A stretch of DNA of 64,000 nt from an uncultured Blautia sp. (GTDB lineage Bacteria; Bacillota; Clostridia; Lachnospirales; Lachnospiraceae), in assembly GCA_900549015.1 (NCBI GenBank), contig URMH01000005.1:1-64000 (forward strand), read 5' to 3'. This document shows positions 32,943-41,469 of the stretch, piece by piece. Positions within the stretch are counted from its first letter, which is position 1; each line of letters starts with the position of its first letter. A program made the position numbers and the translations under genes. Under the pieces are notes generated by a model, which did not search any database, was not told where the DNA came from, and worked only from the letters and a program-made list of their open reading frames with translations.

Positions 32943-33590
32943 TTAACAGCATACAAAAGTTCCCGGACAGCAGCAATTACAGGCAGCCTGAGCAAGACAG
33001 AGGTTCATACAGATATTTCCTGTCCCTCTGGGCATTCCTCCGAATGGATTCTGCTGTTCCTGATACCAGGTTCCGCCTCCCTCCATACGCTGAAGCACCA
33101 TTCTGTACTGCATATTGTCAGGTTCCAGGCGCACAGCCTCCCGAATGTGGTTCAGTGCATTTACATTATTTCCCATTCCCATATTTGCCATTGCAGACAG
33201 GTAGTACCACTGCCCGTTTCTCTGGGAAAGGGAGCTTAACACATTCAAAGCTTCCTGATAATGTCCGCTTTGTACGTAATTTGCCGCAGCCTGTCTTCTC
33301 AGCTCCTCCTCATCCTGGTAGGTACTGCTTCTCTGACCTCCGCCGTAGCCTCCGAATCCGCCAAAACCACCGTAGCTGTTTTCTGCAGAATCATATCCAT
33401 ACTCGCGTTCCTTCATAATCTGCTCATACGCCTGCTGAACCTGCTTGAATTTTTCTTCCGCCTGATCCTTGTTTGGATTATTGATATTCGCGTCCGGGTG
33501 ATATTTCCGGCTGAGACGGCGGTATGCTTTTTTTACTTCATCATCTGTTGCACTTCGGGGTACACCTAACACACTATATGGATCTAACAT
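32943..33590 (-). CDS. J-domain (DnaJ-like) protein with TPR-like middle and Cys-rich tail
   Basis: A 215-residue protein. An N-terminal J domain (residues 3-65) has the HPD motif (YRRLSRKYHPDANI). A Gly/Tyr-rich linker (GGFGGFGGYGGG) follows, then a TPR-like helical part (QSGHYQEALNVLSSL, NVNALNHIREAVRLEPDN). The unusual C-terminus, CMNLCLAQAACNCCCPGTFVCC, has eight cysteines in 22 residues. It probably recruits DnaK to a specific client. It overlaps the end of the DUF5685 gene by seven bases, so it is translationally coupled to that protein. Confidence 0.85.
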   Translation of the reverse strand: MLDPYSVLGVPRSATDDEVKKAYRRLSRKYHPDANINNPNKDQAEEKFKQVQQAYEQIMKEREYGYDSAENSYGGFGGFGGYGGGQRSSTYQDEEELRRQAAANYVQSGHYQEALNVLSSLSQRNGQWYYLSAMANMGMGNNVNALNHIREAVRLEPDNMQYRMVLQRMEGGGTWYQEQQNPFGGMPRGTGNICMNLCLAQAACNCCCPGTFVCC

Positions 33591-34432
33591 TTCTCTCTTT
33601 TCTCCCGTTCTTCCCTTCTTCTTTTACTAATCTCCTCAAATCTGCACCAGACACCGGAATATAGTATATTTCGGAGAATATCTCCGTATTTTATAACAGG
33701 AAGCTTCTCAAATTCTTTACAAACTTCTGCAAGCATCATAATCAAAATGCTGCGAACTTCCTCTTCAAACCCTTTCAGCATACACTTTTCAGAAAACGGA
33801 TTGTAATTTCCATTTTCCGCATCTTTTTCCACATCATCATAAGCATCGAGAAGGTAGATAAATTTTCCGAGGTAAAATCCGATTTTTCGAAGAGATTTTT
33901 CCCACATATCATGGCGTACTGCAAGAATCTCTTCCATAATTTTCCCAAAGCACCCCGCCATTTTATCAAGGTCTTTTTCTCCTTCTTTTTCCCAGGCAGA
34001 CAGCCGCTCCAGATGTTCTATAATAACCGGAATTTTCTCTTTATATACTTCTTCCAGATGATTTTCCCTGTTCTGGAGAAGGGCTGCATATATGCGACGC
34101 GTTACTTTCTTTTCATCATTCCAGTCATCCATACATTTATAATAGGTAAGAAGAATATTCATATCTGCGCCATATTCTGTCATTTCATTCTTTCTTACCT
34201 GCTGCTTGTTAACAGGGTGAACAGCGCACCTTGTTGTACCCTGTTTTGTGGGCGGCTCGTAAAGCCCGCTTAAAAGCACGACAACAAAGGTCATATCGTA
34301 GCTTATGGAAATCTGTCCGGAAACTCCGTACTTTCTTTTCAGCTCACGGCATAGACCACAGTAAAAAGAACGATATACGTCAAAATCCTTAAATTTCATC
34401 TCCGGCTTATTTACAATTACATATCCAAACAT
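33584..34432 (-). CDS. DUF5685 family protein
   Basis: A 282-residue protein of unknown function. The N-terminus (MFGYVIVNKPEMKFKDFDVYRSFYCGLCRELKRKYG) matches the DUF5685 family as I recall it, with a conserved YCGLC pair of cysteines and a later RCAVHP. The body is helical and polar with no signal peptide. It lies between a zinc-ribbon membrane protein and a J-domain protein with tight or overlapping junctions. The three probably act together; a metal- or Fe-S-related role is possible because of the conserved cysteines, but nothing proves it. Confidence 0.7.
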   Translation of the reverse strand: MFGYVIVNKPEMKFKDFDVYRSFYCGLCRELKRKYGVSGQISISYDMTFVVVLLSGLYEPPTKQGTTRCAVHPVNKQQVRKNEMTEYGADMNILLTYYKCMDDWNDEKKVTRRIYAALLQNRENHLEEVYKEKIPVIIEHLERLSAWEKEGEKDLDKMAGCFGKIMEEILAVRHDMWEKSLRKIGFYLGKFIYLLDAYDDVEKDAENGNYNPFSEKCMLKGFEEEVRSILIMMLAEVCKEFEKLPVIKYGDILRNILYSGVWCRFEEISKRRREEREKREKC

Positions 34433-34433
34433 C

Positions 34434-34841
34434 TCAGCTCCTCTTTACAAACTTTGTATGGCATTTTGGACAGTCGATTTCTATTTTTCCCTTTCCTTTT
34501 GGAATCCTGATTTTCTGTCCGCAGCCCGGACAGGTATAAATATGATTTGTCCTGCGTTCTGCCATCAGGCTTTTTTCTTTCTGAAAACGCAGGCGAAGCT
34601 TTGCTGTTCTCGCAAGAAACCACTGATTTTCCTCATATCTTTTCTGGATATTTCTGGAAAAAATTCGAAAATAAGTATAAATAATGGCAGCAAGACCCAG
34701 TGTGTCAAGAAGCGCTCCCACATTGCTTCTCCCCGCAAAAATGGCAAGAAGAACGCACACAAATGCTGCTCCCATTGTAAATTTTGACAACTCGTCCACA
34801 CCATAGCGCCCCTGCATAAACCGGATAAACTTTTCTTTCAT
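34434..34841 (-). CDS. Small membrane protein with C-terminal zinc ribbon
   Basis: A 135-residue protein: an N-terminal amphipathic part, two hydrophobic segments (about 22-56), a basic linker, then a zinc ribbon CPGCGQKIRIPKGKGKIEIDCPKCHTKF (about 104-131) with two CxxC pairs. I do not recognise a named family. It ends one base before the DUF5685 gene and is therefore first in the J-domain operon. The zinc ribbon faces the cytoplasm if both helices cross the membrane. Confidence 0.7.
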   Translation of the reverse strand: MKEKFIRFMQGRYGVDELSKFTMGAAFVCVLLAIFAGRSNVGALLDTLGLAAIIYTYFRIFSRNIQKRYEENQWFLARTAKLRLRFQKEKSLMAERRTNHIYTCPGCGQKIRIPKGKGKIEIDCPKCHTKFVKRS

Positions 34842-34860
34842 TTCAATTCACTGCTCCTTA

Positions 34861-35367
34861 CTATTCTCTTACAAGTACCTTTTCCACTTCTGCTATGTAC
34901 ATTACATGGTAATCTTTTTCCGGATACCATCTCTCATCGTTTTCTTTCTCGTCAAAACACTGCGGTTTGATGTCGTCATGGTACATTTTTCTGCACACCA
35001 TGATCATATCCGCCTCTTCGATTCCTGCTGTTCCGTCTGTAAAATAAGGCGTCAGCCCTGCCTCTTTGATCTTATCGATTCCCTTTCCACTGACGCGTCC
35101 ACAGTAGCCAAGCTCCTGTCTGTATTTTTCCCCGAGAACAGAAATCGTAAACCTCTCTTCTCTGTCTACAAATTCCTTTGTATAACGCTGCGGGCGGATA
35201 TACACTGTCACTGTGTTTTTCCCCCACATAACTCCCATTGCGCCCCAGCTTGCTGTCATTGTGTTACATTTTTCTTCATTTCCCGCTGTGATAAGAAGCC
35301 ATTCCTTTCCGATTTTTGTGAAAGGATTCATTGTCAGCTCTTCTGCTTTTACCTCTTTAAATCCCAT
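34861..35367 (-). CDS. Flavin reductase-like (FMN-binding split-barrel) protein
   Basis: A 168-residue protein with the split-barrel flavin reductase pattern: LITAGNEEKCNTMTASWGAMGVMWGKNTVTVYIRP (about 29-63) and RFTISVLGEKYRQELGYCGRVSGKGIDK (92-119). Related proteins bind FMN and reduce flavins or act as small redox proteins. The start follows GAGGAACACAAA. It is a single gene between the J-domain operon and a structured repeat. Its partner is unknown. Confidence 0.8.
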   Translation of the reverse strand: MGFKEVKAEELTMNPFTKIGKEWLLITAGNEEKCNTMTASWGAMGVMWGKNTVTVYIRPQRYTKEFVDREERFTISVLGEKYRQELGYCGRVSGKGIDKIKEAGLTPYFTDGTAGIEEADMIMVCRKMYHDDIKPQCFDEKENDERWYPEKDYHVMYIAEVEKVLVRE

Positions 35368-35468
35368 TTTGTGTTCCTCCTCTATGTTTCACTACTTTGT
35401 TGTCAAATTTAGGATATATTCTATCACAGTTGAGATGGATTTTCCAGTGATACACAGAAAGTTCATAG

Positions 35469-35628
35469 GTACAGTTCACGCAGACAGACAGATTGAGACA
35501 GCACATGAAAGCATGTAGCTGTCTCAATCTTTTTGCCTGCAGGGAGCGCCAGTTGATGAGCAAACTAGCTGCGCAGCAGCGAAAAAGCGCTATAATCGCG
35601 ATTTGCGAATGGCGCGAGTGAACTGTAC
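35469..35628. repeat. 160-base structured element bounded by 11-base inverted ends
   Basis: GTACAGTTCAC at 35469-35479 is matched exactly by GTGAACTGTAC at 35618-35628. Inside is a long near-perfect hairpin (GATTGAGACAGC-ACATG / CATGT-A-GCTGTCTCAATC, 35491-35529), followed by TTTTTG and then a GC-rich part with AGCGCC (35535-35540) pairing ATGGCGC (35610-35615). No open reading frame is present. It could be a MITE-like repeat, an intergenic repeat family or a folded RNA. The inner hairpin could also act as a terminator. Confidence 0.6.
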
Positions 35629-35684
35629 TTATTTACTTAGAATCCGCATCAAACTGTCCCTTTAAAAATAGTTAAAATTGGATA

Positions 35685-35713
35685 TTGAATAGTGTACAGT
35701 TTCTATGTATGAT
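35685..35713 (+). promoter_or_regulatory. Promoter of the ECF S-component gene
   Basis: TTGAAT (35685-35690), a 17-base spacer, and TATGAT (35708-35713), followed by a short leader with GGAAAGG before the ATG. Confidence 0.7.
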
Positions 35714-35741
35714 AACGGTAACATTTAAGGAAAGGCAGTGA

Positions 35742-36353
35742 ATGATTATGAACAAACAAAATGCTACTATTATGAAACTGGCAGAAACTGCACTTCTTGC
35801 AGCCCTCTGCTTTGTATCTTTTACCTTTTTGCAGATTAAAATTCCAGTACCCGGAGGTGATGCTACTTCCCTTCATATCGGCAATGCCTTCTGTGTAATA
35901 GGCGCTCTTCTTCTTGGCGGCTGGTACGGCGGTCTTGCAGGTGCGATTGGAATGACAATCGCAGATATAATGGATCCTGTTTATATTACTGTTGCACCAA
36001 AAACCTTTATACTGAAGCTTTGCATTGGCTTAATTACCGGTCTTGTTGCTCATAAAATTGCAAAAATCAACGAAAGCCACGACAAAAAATATGTGTTTAA
36101 ATGGAGCGTGATCGCTTCTGTTGCAGGTCTCGGCTTTAATGTGATTGCCGATCCTGTTGTAGGATATTTCTACAAAAGGCTGATTCTCGGACAGCCACAG
36201 GAAATGGCAGACGTTCTTGCAAAAATGAGCGCTGCTGCAACCCTTGTAAATGCCGTCGTATCTGTTGTTCTTGTAGCTTTCCTCTACAATGCAGTACGCC
36301 CTGCTTTTATCAAAATGCAGCTTATACAGGTAAAACCAAAACAACTGTGTTAA
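35742..36353 (+). CDS. ECF transporter S component (substrate-binding membrane subunit)
   Basis: A 203-residue membrane protein with about six helices. The N-terminal ALLAALCFVSFTFLQIKIPV followed by GGDATSLHIGNAFCVIGALLLGG and GAIGMTIADIMDP are typical of vitamin-type ECF S components (PF07155-like). The ECF ATPases and T component are not nearby, so it would use a shared energising module (group II). The leader is short and has no recognised riboswitch, so the vitamin cannot be inferred. Starts at 35742 and at the ATG two codons later are both possible. Confidence 0.82.
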   Translation: MIMNKQNATIMKLAETALLAALCFVSFTFLQIKIPVPGGDATSLHIGNAFCVIGALLLGGWYGGLAGAIGMTIADIMDPVYITVAPKTFILKLCIGLITGLVAHKIAKINESHDKKYVFKWSVIASVAGLGFNVIADPVVGYFYKRLILGQPQEMADVLAKMSAAATLVNAVVSVVLVAFLYNAVRPAFIKMQLIQVKPKQLC

Positions 36354-36391
36354 TGCCCTATCTCCAATCACAATTTACCTTCCTATTCCCC

Positions 36392-36427
36392 AAAAAGGAG
36401 AATGGCGCAGCCGCCATTCTCCTTTTT
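36392..36427. terminator. Bidirectional terminator between ECF S-component and DUF1002 genes
   Basis: A perfect 16-base stem (AAAAAGGAGAATGGCG and its complement) with a CAGC loop, with A and T runs on opposite sides, between two convergent genes. Confidence 0.92.
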
Positions 36428-36440
36428 CACTTCTTTCCAT

Positions 36441-37913
36441 TTATTCTGTTGGATAAGTCTCTTCTGTTCCAGCCGGGATTTCTTCTGTTCCTTCTGTAGT
36501 CTGCTCTGCCGGCTGTTCTGTTGCTTCACCATTCTCTGTTGTCTCATCTGTAAAGATTGTCTCTCCATAAAGATTCTCAAAGAATTTCAGGGTATCATGA
36601 TAGAGAAGCTCTCTGTCCTCCTGCGCTATATCTGCAAGAATATCGGCTGCTGCCTCTTCCTCTGTTTTTTCCGGCTGCTCAATATTAAAAATTTCTTTGA
36701 GCTTTTCATTCATCATATTCAGCTCAACACTGATATACTTTTCCATTCCTGTGGGAATATAAGAGCCAGTTCCCTCTGTCAGAATCTGATAATACGTTTC
36801 CTCTACTTTCTGTGAAAGAAGCGCACCTGTTTCTGCGTCAATCACTGCAGAAGGAGTGAATCCTGCTCCCATAGCTTCCAGAAGAGCATCTGCATCTCCT
36901 TCATACTCTCCGGCACAGAACTTTTTCAAAATGTCATACTGTGACTGTGCCTGCTCGCTGAGAGCAGCCTCTCCAGTTTCTGATTCCGGTACATTTTCTC
37001 CCTCTGTTCCTTCTTCTTCCATAGGCTCTTCTGTAGAACTTGTAGGTACATCTTCTCCCAGAATGCTTTCATCTACATCACTGAGAATACTGTCCTGATC
37101 CACAACATCTGTTTCGCTTTCTGTTTCCTCAGAAACTTCTCCTGATACATTTTCCTCAACACGTTCCAGTGTTTCCTGCATATCCTCATAATTATAATTC
37201 TGCTGGGCAATCTGCTCAAGAAGAGAAACAATTTTATCCATCTCCTCAGAATCAACTGTTACGTTGTTCTGCTGCGCTATATTAAACACAATATTGTAAA
37301 TTTCATTTGCGTCCTGGACATTATTCTGAATCACTTCTATCTTTGCCTGATTGATTACAGTAGTGGCGTCATTTTTTCCAACCTTATCCGCAAGATTTCC
37401 GGTAACTACCATCTCCTCTGTTGCAATCTCTTTCTTTGTCTCATCCAGTTTTTCACCGCTGGCAGCTTCATATGCCATCTGAATACCTGTGAGAGCTCCT
37501 GTTCCAGATACCTCGAACGGGCAGGCAGCTACCACCTCGCAGTTTTTCACTCCTGATGTAGAAAGTGTCGTTGCAATCATATTTCCGGTAACCCAGTTTA
37601 AGTTTGCAGTACGCACACGGATTCCACCGGACTGTGTCGGTTTTACATAAGCACAGCTTACTGTTCTTGTTCCAATCTGTTCAAGAGGAACATAAGAACT
37701 TAAATGATCTCTCTCGTCCTGGTTTGTGATTGTTAAAATCTGCACCTCATCTGCACTTGTTTTAAAGTACTTCATCATAGTCTGTTTCTGTGCATCTGTT
37801 AAATCTGCTCCAAGAGTTACCACCTTCATACCATCTGCCATTGCAGGAACCACACTTCCTGCACTTAAACATGCACTTAAAAGCACTGCACCCAGTAATT
37901 TGCCTTTTCTCAT
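36441..37913 (-). CDS. Secreted DUF1002 protein with long acidic Ser/Thr/Glu-rich region
   Basis: About 490 residues. A signal peptide (KLLGAVLLSACLSAGSVVPAMA) is followed by a DUF1002/YpuA-type domain (KVVTLGADLTDAQKQTMMKYF ... VKNCEVVAACPFEVSGTGALTGIQMAYE, about 25-250). A linker of about 90 residues rich in Glu, Ser and Thr follows (SEETESETDVVDQD), then a helical C-terminal part and a Glu/Thr-rich tail (EQTTEGTEEIPAGTEETYP). The ATG at 37913 has AAGGAGG upstream. The function of the family is unknown; it is probably a surface or secreted protein. It is a single-gene unit. Confidence 0.8.
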   Translation of the reverse strand: MRKGKLLGAVLLSACLSAGSVVPAMADGMKVVTLGADLTDAQKQTMMKYFKTSADEVQILTITNQDERDHLSSYVPLEQIGTRTVSCAYVKPTQSGGIRVRTANLNWVTGNMIATTLSTSGVKNCEVVAACPFEVSGTGALTGIQMAYEAASGEKLDETKKEIATEEMVVTGNLADKVGKNDATTVINQAKIEVIQNNVQDANEIYNIVFNIAQQNNVTVDSEEMDKIVSLLEQIAQQNYNYEDMQETLERVEENVSGEVSEETESETDVVDQDSILSDVDESILGEDVPTSSTEEPMEEEGTEGENVPESETGEAALSEQAQSQYDILKKFCAGEYEGDADALLEAMGAGFTPSAVIDAETGALLSQKVEETYYQILTEGTGSYIPTGMEKYISVELNMMNEKLKEIFNIEQPEKTEEEAAADILADIAQEDRELLYHDTLKFFENLYGETIFTDETTENGEATEQPAEQTTEGTEEIPAGTEETYPTE

Positions 37914-38010
37914 AGATTCTGCTCCTCCTTGTGAAATATCTCCTTGATGTGTCTCATTATAACACACTTTTGTCTTAATCTGTAATCTACATTTAAATTT
38001 TATATTCTTT

Positions 38011-39330
38011 TCAGAAATGCTTCTTCCATATCCGCTTTCCCCTATTGTATAAAACTACTCCTATTACAGCCACAGCAAGCTCCGTCGCCGGAAATGCAAG
38101 CCAGAGTCCTGTTTCATCAAATAACGCAGAAAGAAGAAATGCCATTGGAATAATCAGGAGAAGTCCTCTCATAAAAGAAATAATATTGGCATATCCGGGT
38201 ATATCTGTAGAAGTAAAATATACCATCGTCACAATATTAAATCCGGCAAATATACACGCTGTAAAATACAGCTTAATTCCATAGACAGCAATATTCTGAA
38301 GCACACTGTTTCCTTCACTGTTAAATATAGCTGTAATTCCGTCTGCCCATATAAAAACTCCTCCATATATTATAATAGAAAGAATTGCTACCGTCCAAAG
38401 AGCATACTGATAAATTTTCTGGATTTCTCTTCTTTTTCTTATTCCGTAATATCGACTGATAAGAGGCTGGATTCCCTGAGAAATTCCGTTAAAAACAGAA
38501 ATTACTACAAGAGAAATATTCGCTACCACTCCATATGCAGCCACACCAGTATTTCCCTGTAAATCCAGCATAATCAGATTAAATACAATAATTACGATTC
38601 CAGAAGACAATTCTCCTATGAAAGAGGGAATTCCGCTGGCGAGAATTTTCCCCGGAAATCCATTTCCAAATCCACCTTTTACAAAATGAAAATTATTTTT
38701 CTTCTTTATAAAGAAAGGGGCAAGTACACAAAGGCTGATAACAGGCGACAGGCTTGTCGCCACAACTGCACCAAGCATCCCCATATGAAACGGAAAAATA
38801 AAAATATAATCCAGAATAATATTAGAAAAGCTTCCTGCCAGCATTGCTGCCATAGATCTTTGTGGTTCTCCATCATTTCGCACAAAACATAAAGTGACAT
38901 TATTCAGCACAAATGCAGGAGAGCAGATAAGCAGCACACGAAGGTATGTGCGGCACATTTCAAAAGTTCCTTCTGTTCCTCCTAAAAACCGCGTAATTCC
39001 TGAAGAAGCAAAAAGTCCCAGTATAATAAACAGAACCGAAAAACCTGACGCCATAAAAATCACATTAGAAAAAATCTGATTTCCTTTTTCTGCATGGCCC
39101 TGGCTTTTTGCCATAGAGTATCTTGTCGCTCCACCCATTCCAAGCATCATGCCCGTTCCGTGAATCAGACTGTATACAGGAATGGCAAGATTTAAAGCTG
39201 CGAGACCGCTGCTTCCAAGTCCCAACGCAACAAAGTATGTATCTGCCAGAATATAACAGGACAGTCCTATCATGCCAAGTACATTCAAGAACGTATATTT
39301 TCCATATTGTTTCAAACAGTTTTCTTTCAT
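38011..39330 (-). CDS. MATE family multidrug/metabolite exporter
   Basis: A 439-residue protein with about 12 helices and the MATE pattern: MIGLSCYILADTYFVALGLGSSGLAALNLAIPVYSL near the N-terminus and an internally repeated second half (NGISQGIQPLISRYYG). It would export cationic or other small molecules by Na+ or H+ antiport. The promoter is TTGCCT-17-TAGGAT (plus-strand about 39359-39387). It is divergent from the chromate-transporter pair. The substrate is unknown. Confidence 0.9.
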   Translation of the reverse strand: MKENCLKQYGKYTFLNVLGMIGLSCYILADTYFVALGLGSSGLAALNLAIPVYSLIHGTGMMLGMGGATRYSMAKSQGHAEKGNQIFSNVIFMASGFSVLFIILGLFASSGITRFLGGTEGTFEMCRTYLRVLLICSPAFVLNNVTLCFVRNDGEPQRSMAAMLAGSFSNIILDYIFIFPFHMGMLGAVVATSLSPVISLCVLAPFFIKKKNNFHFVKGGFGNGFPGKILASGIPSFIGELSSGIVIIVFNLIMLDLQGNTGVAAYGVVANISLVVISVFNGISQGIQPLISRYYGIRKRREIQKIYQYALWTVAILSIIIYGGVFIWADGITAIFNSEGNSVLQNIAVYGIKLYFTACIFAGFNIVTMVYFTSTDIPGYANIISFMRGLLLIIPMAFLLSALFDETGLWLAFPATELAVAVIGVVLYNRGKRIWKKHF

Positions 39331-39439
39331 TGTCCTTTCCTCCCGTTTAACGTTTCTATCCTATCAAAGATAAAAGAAAAAGGCAAGGCAGTAACTTTAA
39401 ACCATAAACTTATCTTATTATTAAATTAAAATTGATTAT

Positions 39440-39468
39440 TTTACATTATGAAATTTTCAATGTATGAT
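39440..39468 (+). promoter_or_regulatory. Promoter of the chromate transporter pair
   Basis: TTTACA (39440-39445), a 17-base spacer, and TATGAT (39463-39468). An in-frame ATG at 39448 falls inside the spacer, so it cannot be the start codon; this supports the TTG start at 39520. Confidence 0.65.
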
Positions 39469-39519
39469 AGCAGAAGACAAAAACACATCACACATTTATT
39501 GAAAGAGGAGGTTTCCATT

Positions 39520-40104
39520 TTGAAAAAAGATCTTACCCCCAAAACCTTATGGACACTTTTCAAGTCCATGTTTGTATTAAGCGCCTGCACTTTTGGCGGC
39601 GGCTTCGTTATTGTTTCTCTTATGAAAAAGAAATTTGTGGAGGAACTTCAATGGCTGGAAGAAGATGAAATGCTGGATATTACTGCAATTACCCAGTCAT
39701 CACCCGGCCCGCTTCCTGTAAATGCCTCTGTTATTATCGGCTACCGTATGAGCGGCATTATCGGTTCTATTGTAGCTGTTCTGGGAACCATTCTTCCCCC
39801 TATGGCGATTATCTCTCTTATCTGTGTATTCTACACACAATTTCGGGAAAACCGCTACATTTCCATTGCACTGCAGGTTATGAGAGCCGGTGTCGCCGCC
39901 GTTATTCTCGATGTCACATGGAATCTTGCGAAACATGTATGGAACAGCCGCTCTGTATTTTATATACTTCTCATGACTGTATCTTTCATTGCAACATGTT
40001 TTATGGGAATTGGAGCTATGTATATTATTCTCACCTGCCTCGCAATAGGCATCGCCGATGCAGTATATGAGGTTATGAAAAAGAAAGGAGACTGGAACAA
40101 ATGA
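39520..40104 (+). CDS. Chromate transporter (CHR) family protein, first half-size subunit
   Basis: A 194-residue membrane protein of the short-chain CHR family. It has LFKSMFVLSACTFGGGFVIVSLMKKKFVEELQWL near the N-terminus and AITQSSPGPLPVNASVIIGYRMSG, which match the conserved FGG and PGP motifs. The start is a TTG at 39520 with AGAGGAGG eight bases upstream; the ATG further upstream lies inside the promoter. The stop overlaps the next gene (ATGA). Two half-size subunits together resemble a full-length ChrA; export of chromate or another oxyanion is the family role, and the real substrate here is unknown. Confidence 0.85.
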   Translation: MKKDLTPKTLWTLFKSMFVLSACTFGGGFVIVSLMKKKFVEELQWLEEDEMLDITAITQSSPGPLPVNASVIIGYRMSGIIGSIVAVLGTILPPMAIISLICVFYTQFRENRYISIALQVMRAGVAAVILDVTWNLAKHVWNSRSVFYILLMTVSFIATCFMGIGAMYIILTCLAIGIADAVYEVMKKKGDWNK

Positions 40105-40688
40105 CACTTCTGATAAAACTATTTTTTGCCTTCATGCAGGTAGGACTCTTCTCAGTAGGAGGCGGATATGCAGCTATCCCCCTCATTCAGGATCAAATTG
40201 TAAACATTCACGGGCTTATGACAATGGACGAGTTTTCCGATCTGATCACCATAGCAGAAATGACTCCCGGTCCTATTTCTATTAATTCTTCTACCTTTGT
40301 AGGAACGAGACTGGCCGGTCCGGGAGGCGCCGTTTTATGCACACTTGGGTGCATCATCCCTTCCTTTATTATCTGCCTGACGCTGGCTCACTTTTACTAT
40401 AAATACCGCTCCTTTTCCGGAGTACAGAAAGTTCTCTCTGCTCTGCGTCCTGCTGTTGTTGCTTTGATTGGCTCTGCCGGTATTTCCATTCTGACACTGG
40501 CACTTTTTGACACAAACCTGAGAAATATAACTCTTTCTGATTTTCGTCCGGTGGAATTTATTATCTTTGCAGTATGTCTTTTTCTCCTTCGAAAATACCA
40601 GGAAAAAATGAGTGCCATAAAAATCATTCTTGGCTCCGGTATTGTAGGAGCCGCAGCATATCTTATTCTGGGCGCTTTGCCCCTTTAA
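40101..40688 (+). CDS. Chromate transporter (CHR) family protein, second half-size subunit
   Basis: A 195-residue membrane protein, paralogous to its neighbour. It has FFAFMQVGLFSVGGGYAAIPLIQDQIV (about 7-33) and TIAEMTPGPISINSSTFVGTRLAG, the FGG/PGP motifs of the family. It is translated by a four-base overlap with the first subunit, and the pair ends at a strong terminator. A heterodimeric transporter is likely. Confidence 0.86.
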   Translation: MTLLIKLFFAFMQVGLFSVGGGYAAIPLIQDQIVNIHGLMTMDEFSDLITIAEMTPGPISINSSTFVGTRLAGPGGAVLCTLGCIIPSFIICLTLAHFYYKYRSFSGVQKVLSALRPAVVALIGSAGISILTLALFDTNLRNITLSDFRPVEFIIFAVCLFLLRKYQEKMSAIKIILGSGIVGAAAYLILGALPL

Positions 40689-40692
40689 ACGA

Positions 40693-40728
40693 AAACGCCA
40701 GCCGACAATCGGCTGGCGAAATCTTTTT
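40693..40728. terminator. Bidirectional terminator between chromate transporter and pflA genes
   Basis: A perfect ten-base stem CGCCAGCCGA / TCGGCTGGCG with a three-base loop, flanked by AAAA and CTTTTTA, between convergent genes. Confidence 0.9.
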
Positions 40729-41458
40729 ATTCACGAATTCCCAAAATCCTCTCTGCATTTTCAATGCGCTCCTTTGAAGGTGGTTCAATACCCTCCAGAG
40801 GATAAGAAAACCCAAGTTCTTTCCACTTATACGCTCCAAGCGTATGGTATGGAAGGATTTCTGTTTTTTCTACATTATGAAGAGAATGAACGAAATCTGA
40901 AAGTTCCTTCAAATATTCATCATTATCTGTACGCTCCGGCACAAGAACGTGGCGGATCCATACCGGCTTTTTGATCTCGTCCAGGTATCTGGCAAAATCC
41001 AGGATATTCTCATTTTCCTGACCTGTAAGCGCCTTATGTTTTTCCCCGTTGATGTGCTTAATATCCAGCATTACAAGGTCTGTGTATTTCATAAGCTCCT
41101 GAAGCTTTCCGAAAAACGGCTCTTCTCTTGTAAACGGACTTCCGCTTGTATCAATGGTCGTATGAATGCCCTGCTCTTTTGCCTGACGGAAAAGTTCCAG
41201 TAAAAAATCGATCTGGACAAGGGGTTCTCCACCAGTTACGGTGATTCCCCCCTCGTTTCCCCAGTATGCGCGGTAACGCACCGCTTTTTTCAACAGCTCT
41301 TCCGGTGTATATTTTGTACCTGCTGACATTTTCCAGGTATCCGGATTGTGACAGAACTGGCAGCGCATACTGCAGCCTGCAAGAAAAATCACAAATCTTA
41401 CTCCCGGTCCGTCAACTGATCCGAAGCTTTCCAGCGAATGTACATATCCTGCTGTCAC
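40727..41458 (-). CDS. pflA: Pyruvate formate-lyase activating enzyme
   Basis: A 243-residue radical SAM enzyme that abstracts a hydrogen to make the glycyl radical on PflB. It shows the cluster motif CSMRCQFCHNPD (about 29-40) preceded by SFGSVDGPGVRFVIF, and TGGEPLVQ (about 75-82). Length and motifs are typical. It lies 11 bases downstream of pflB and shares its transcript. Confidence 0.95.
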   Translation of the reverse strand: MTAGYVHSLESFGSVDGPGVRFVIFLAGCSMRCQFCHNPDTWKMSAGTKYTPEELLKKAVRYRAYWGNEGGITVTGGEPLVQIDFLLELFRQAKEQGIHTTIDTSGSPFTREEPFFGKLQELMKYTDLVMLDIKHINGEKHKALTGQENENILDFARYLDEIKKPVWIRHVLVPERTDNDEYLKELSDFVHSLHNVEKTEILPYHTLGAYKWKELGFSYPLEGIEPPSKERIENAERILGIRE

Positions 41459-41469
41459 TATTAATCTCC

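Noticed and set aside
35469..35628. Insertion sequence
   Set aside because: The element has inverted ends but is too short and has no transposase; no target-site duplication is evident, so it was kept only as a repeat or structured element.
35640..35741. Vitamin riboswitch upstream of the ECF S component
   Set aside because: The leader after the promoter is only about 25 bases, too short for any known vitamin riboswitch.
39448..40104. ATG start for the first chromate transporter subunit
   Set aside because: That ATG lies between the -35 and -10 boxes of the promoter, so it cannot be in the transcript. A TTG with a good ribosome site at 39520 fits.
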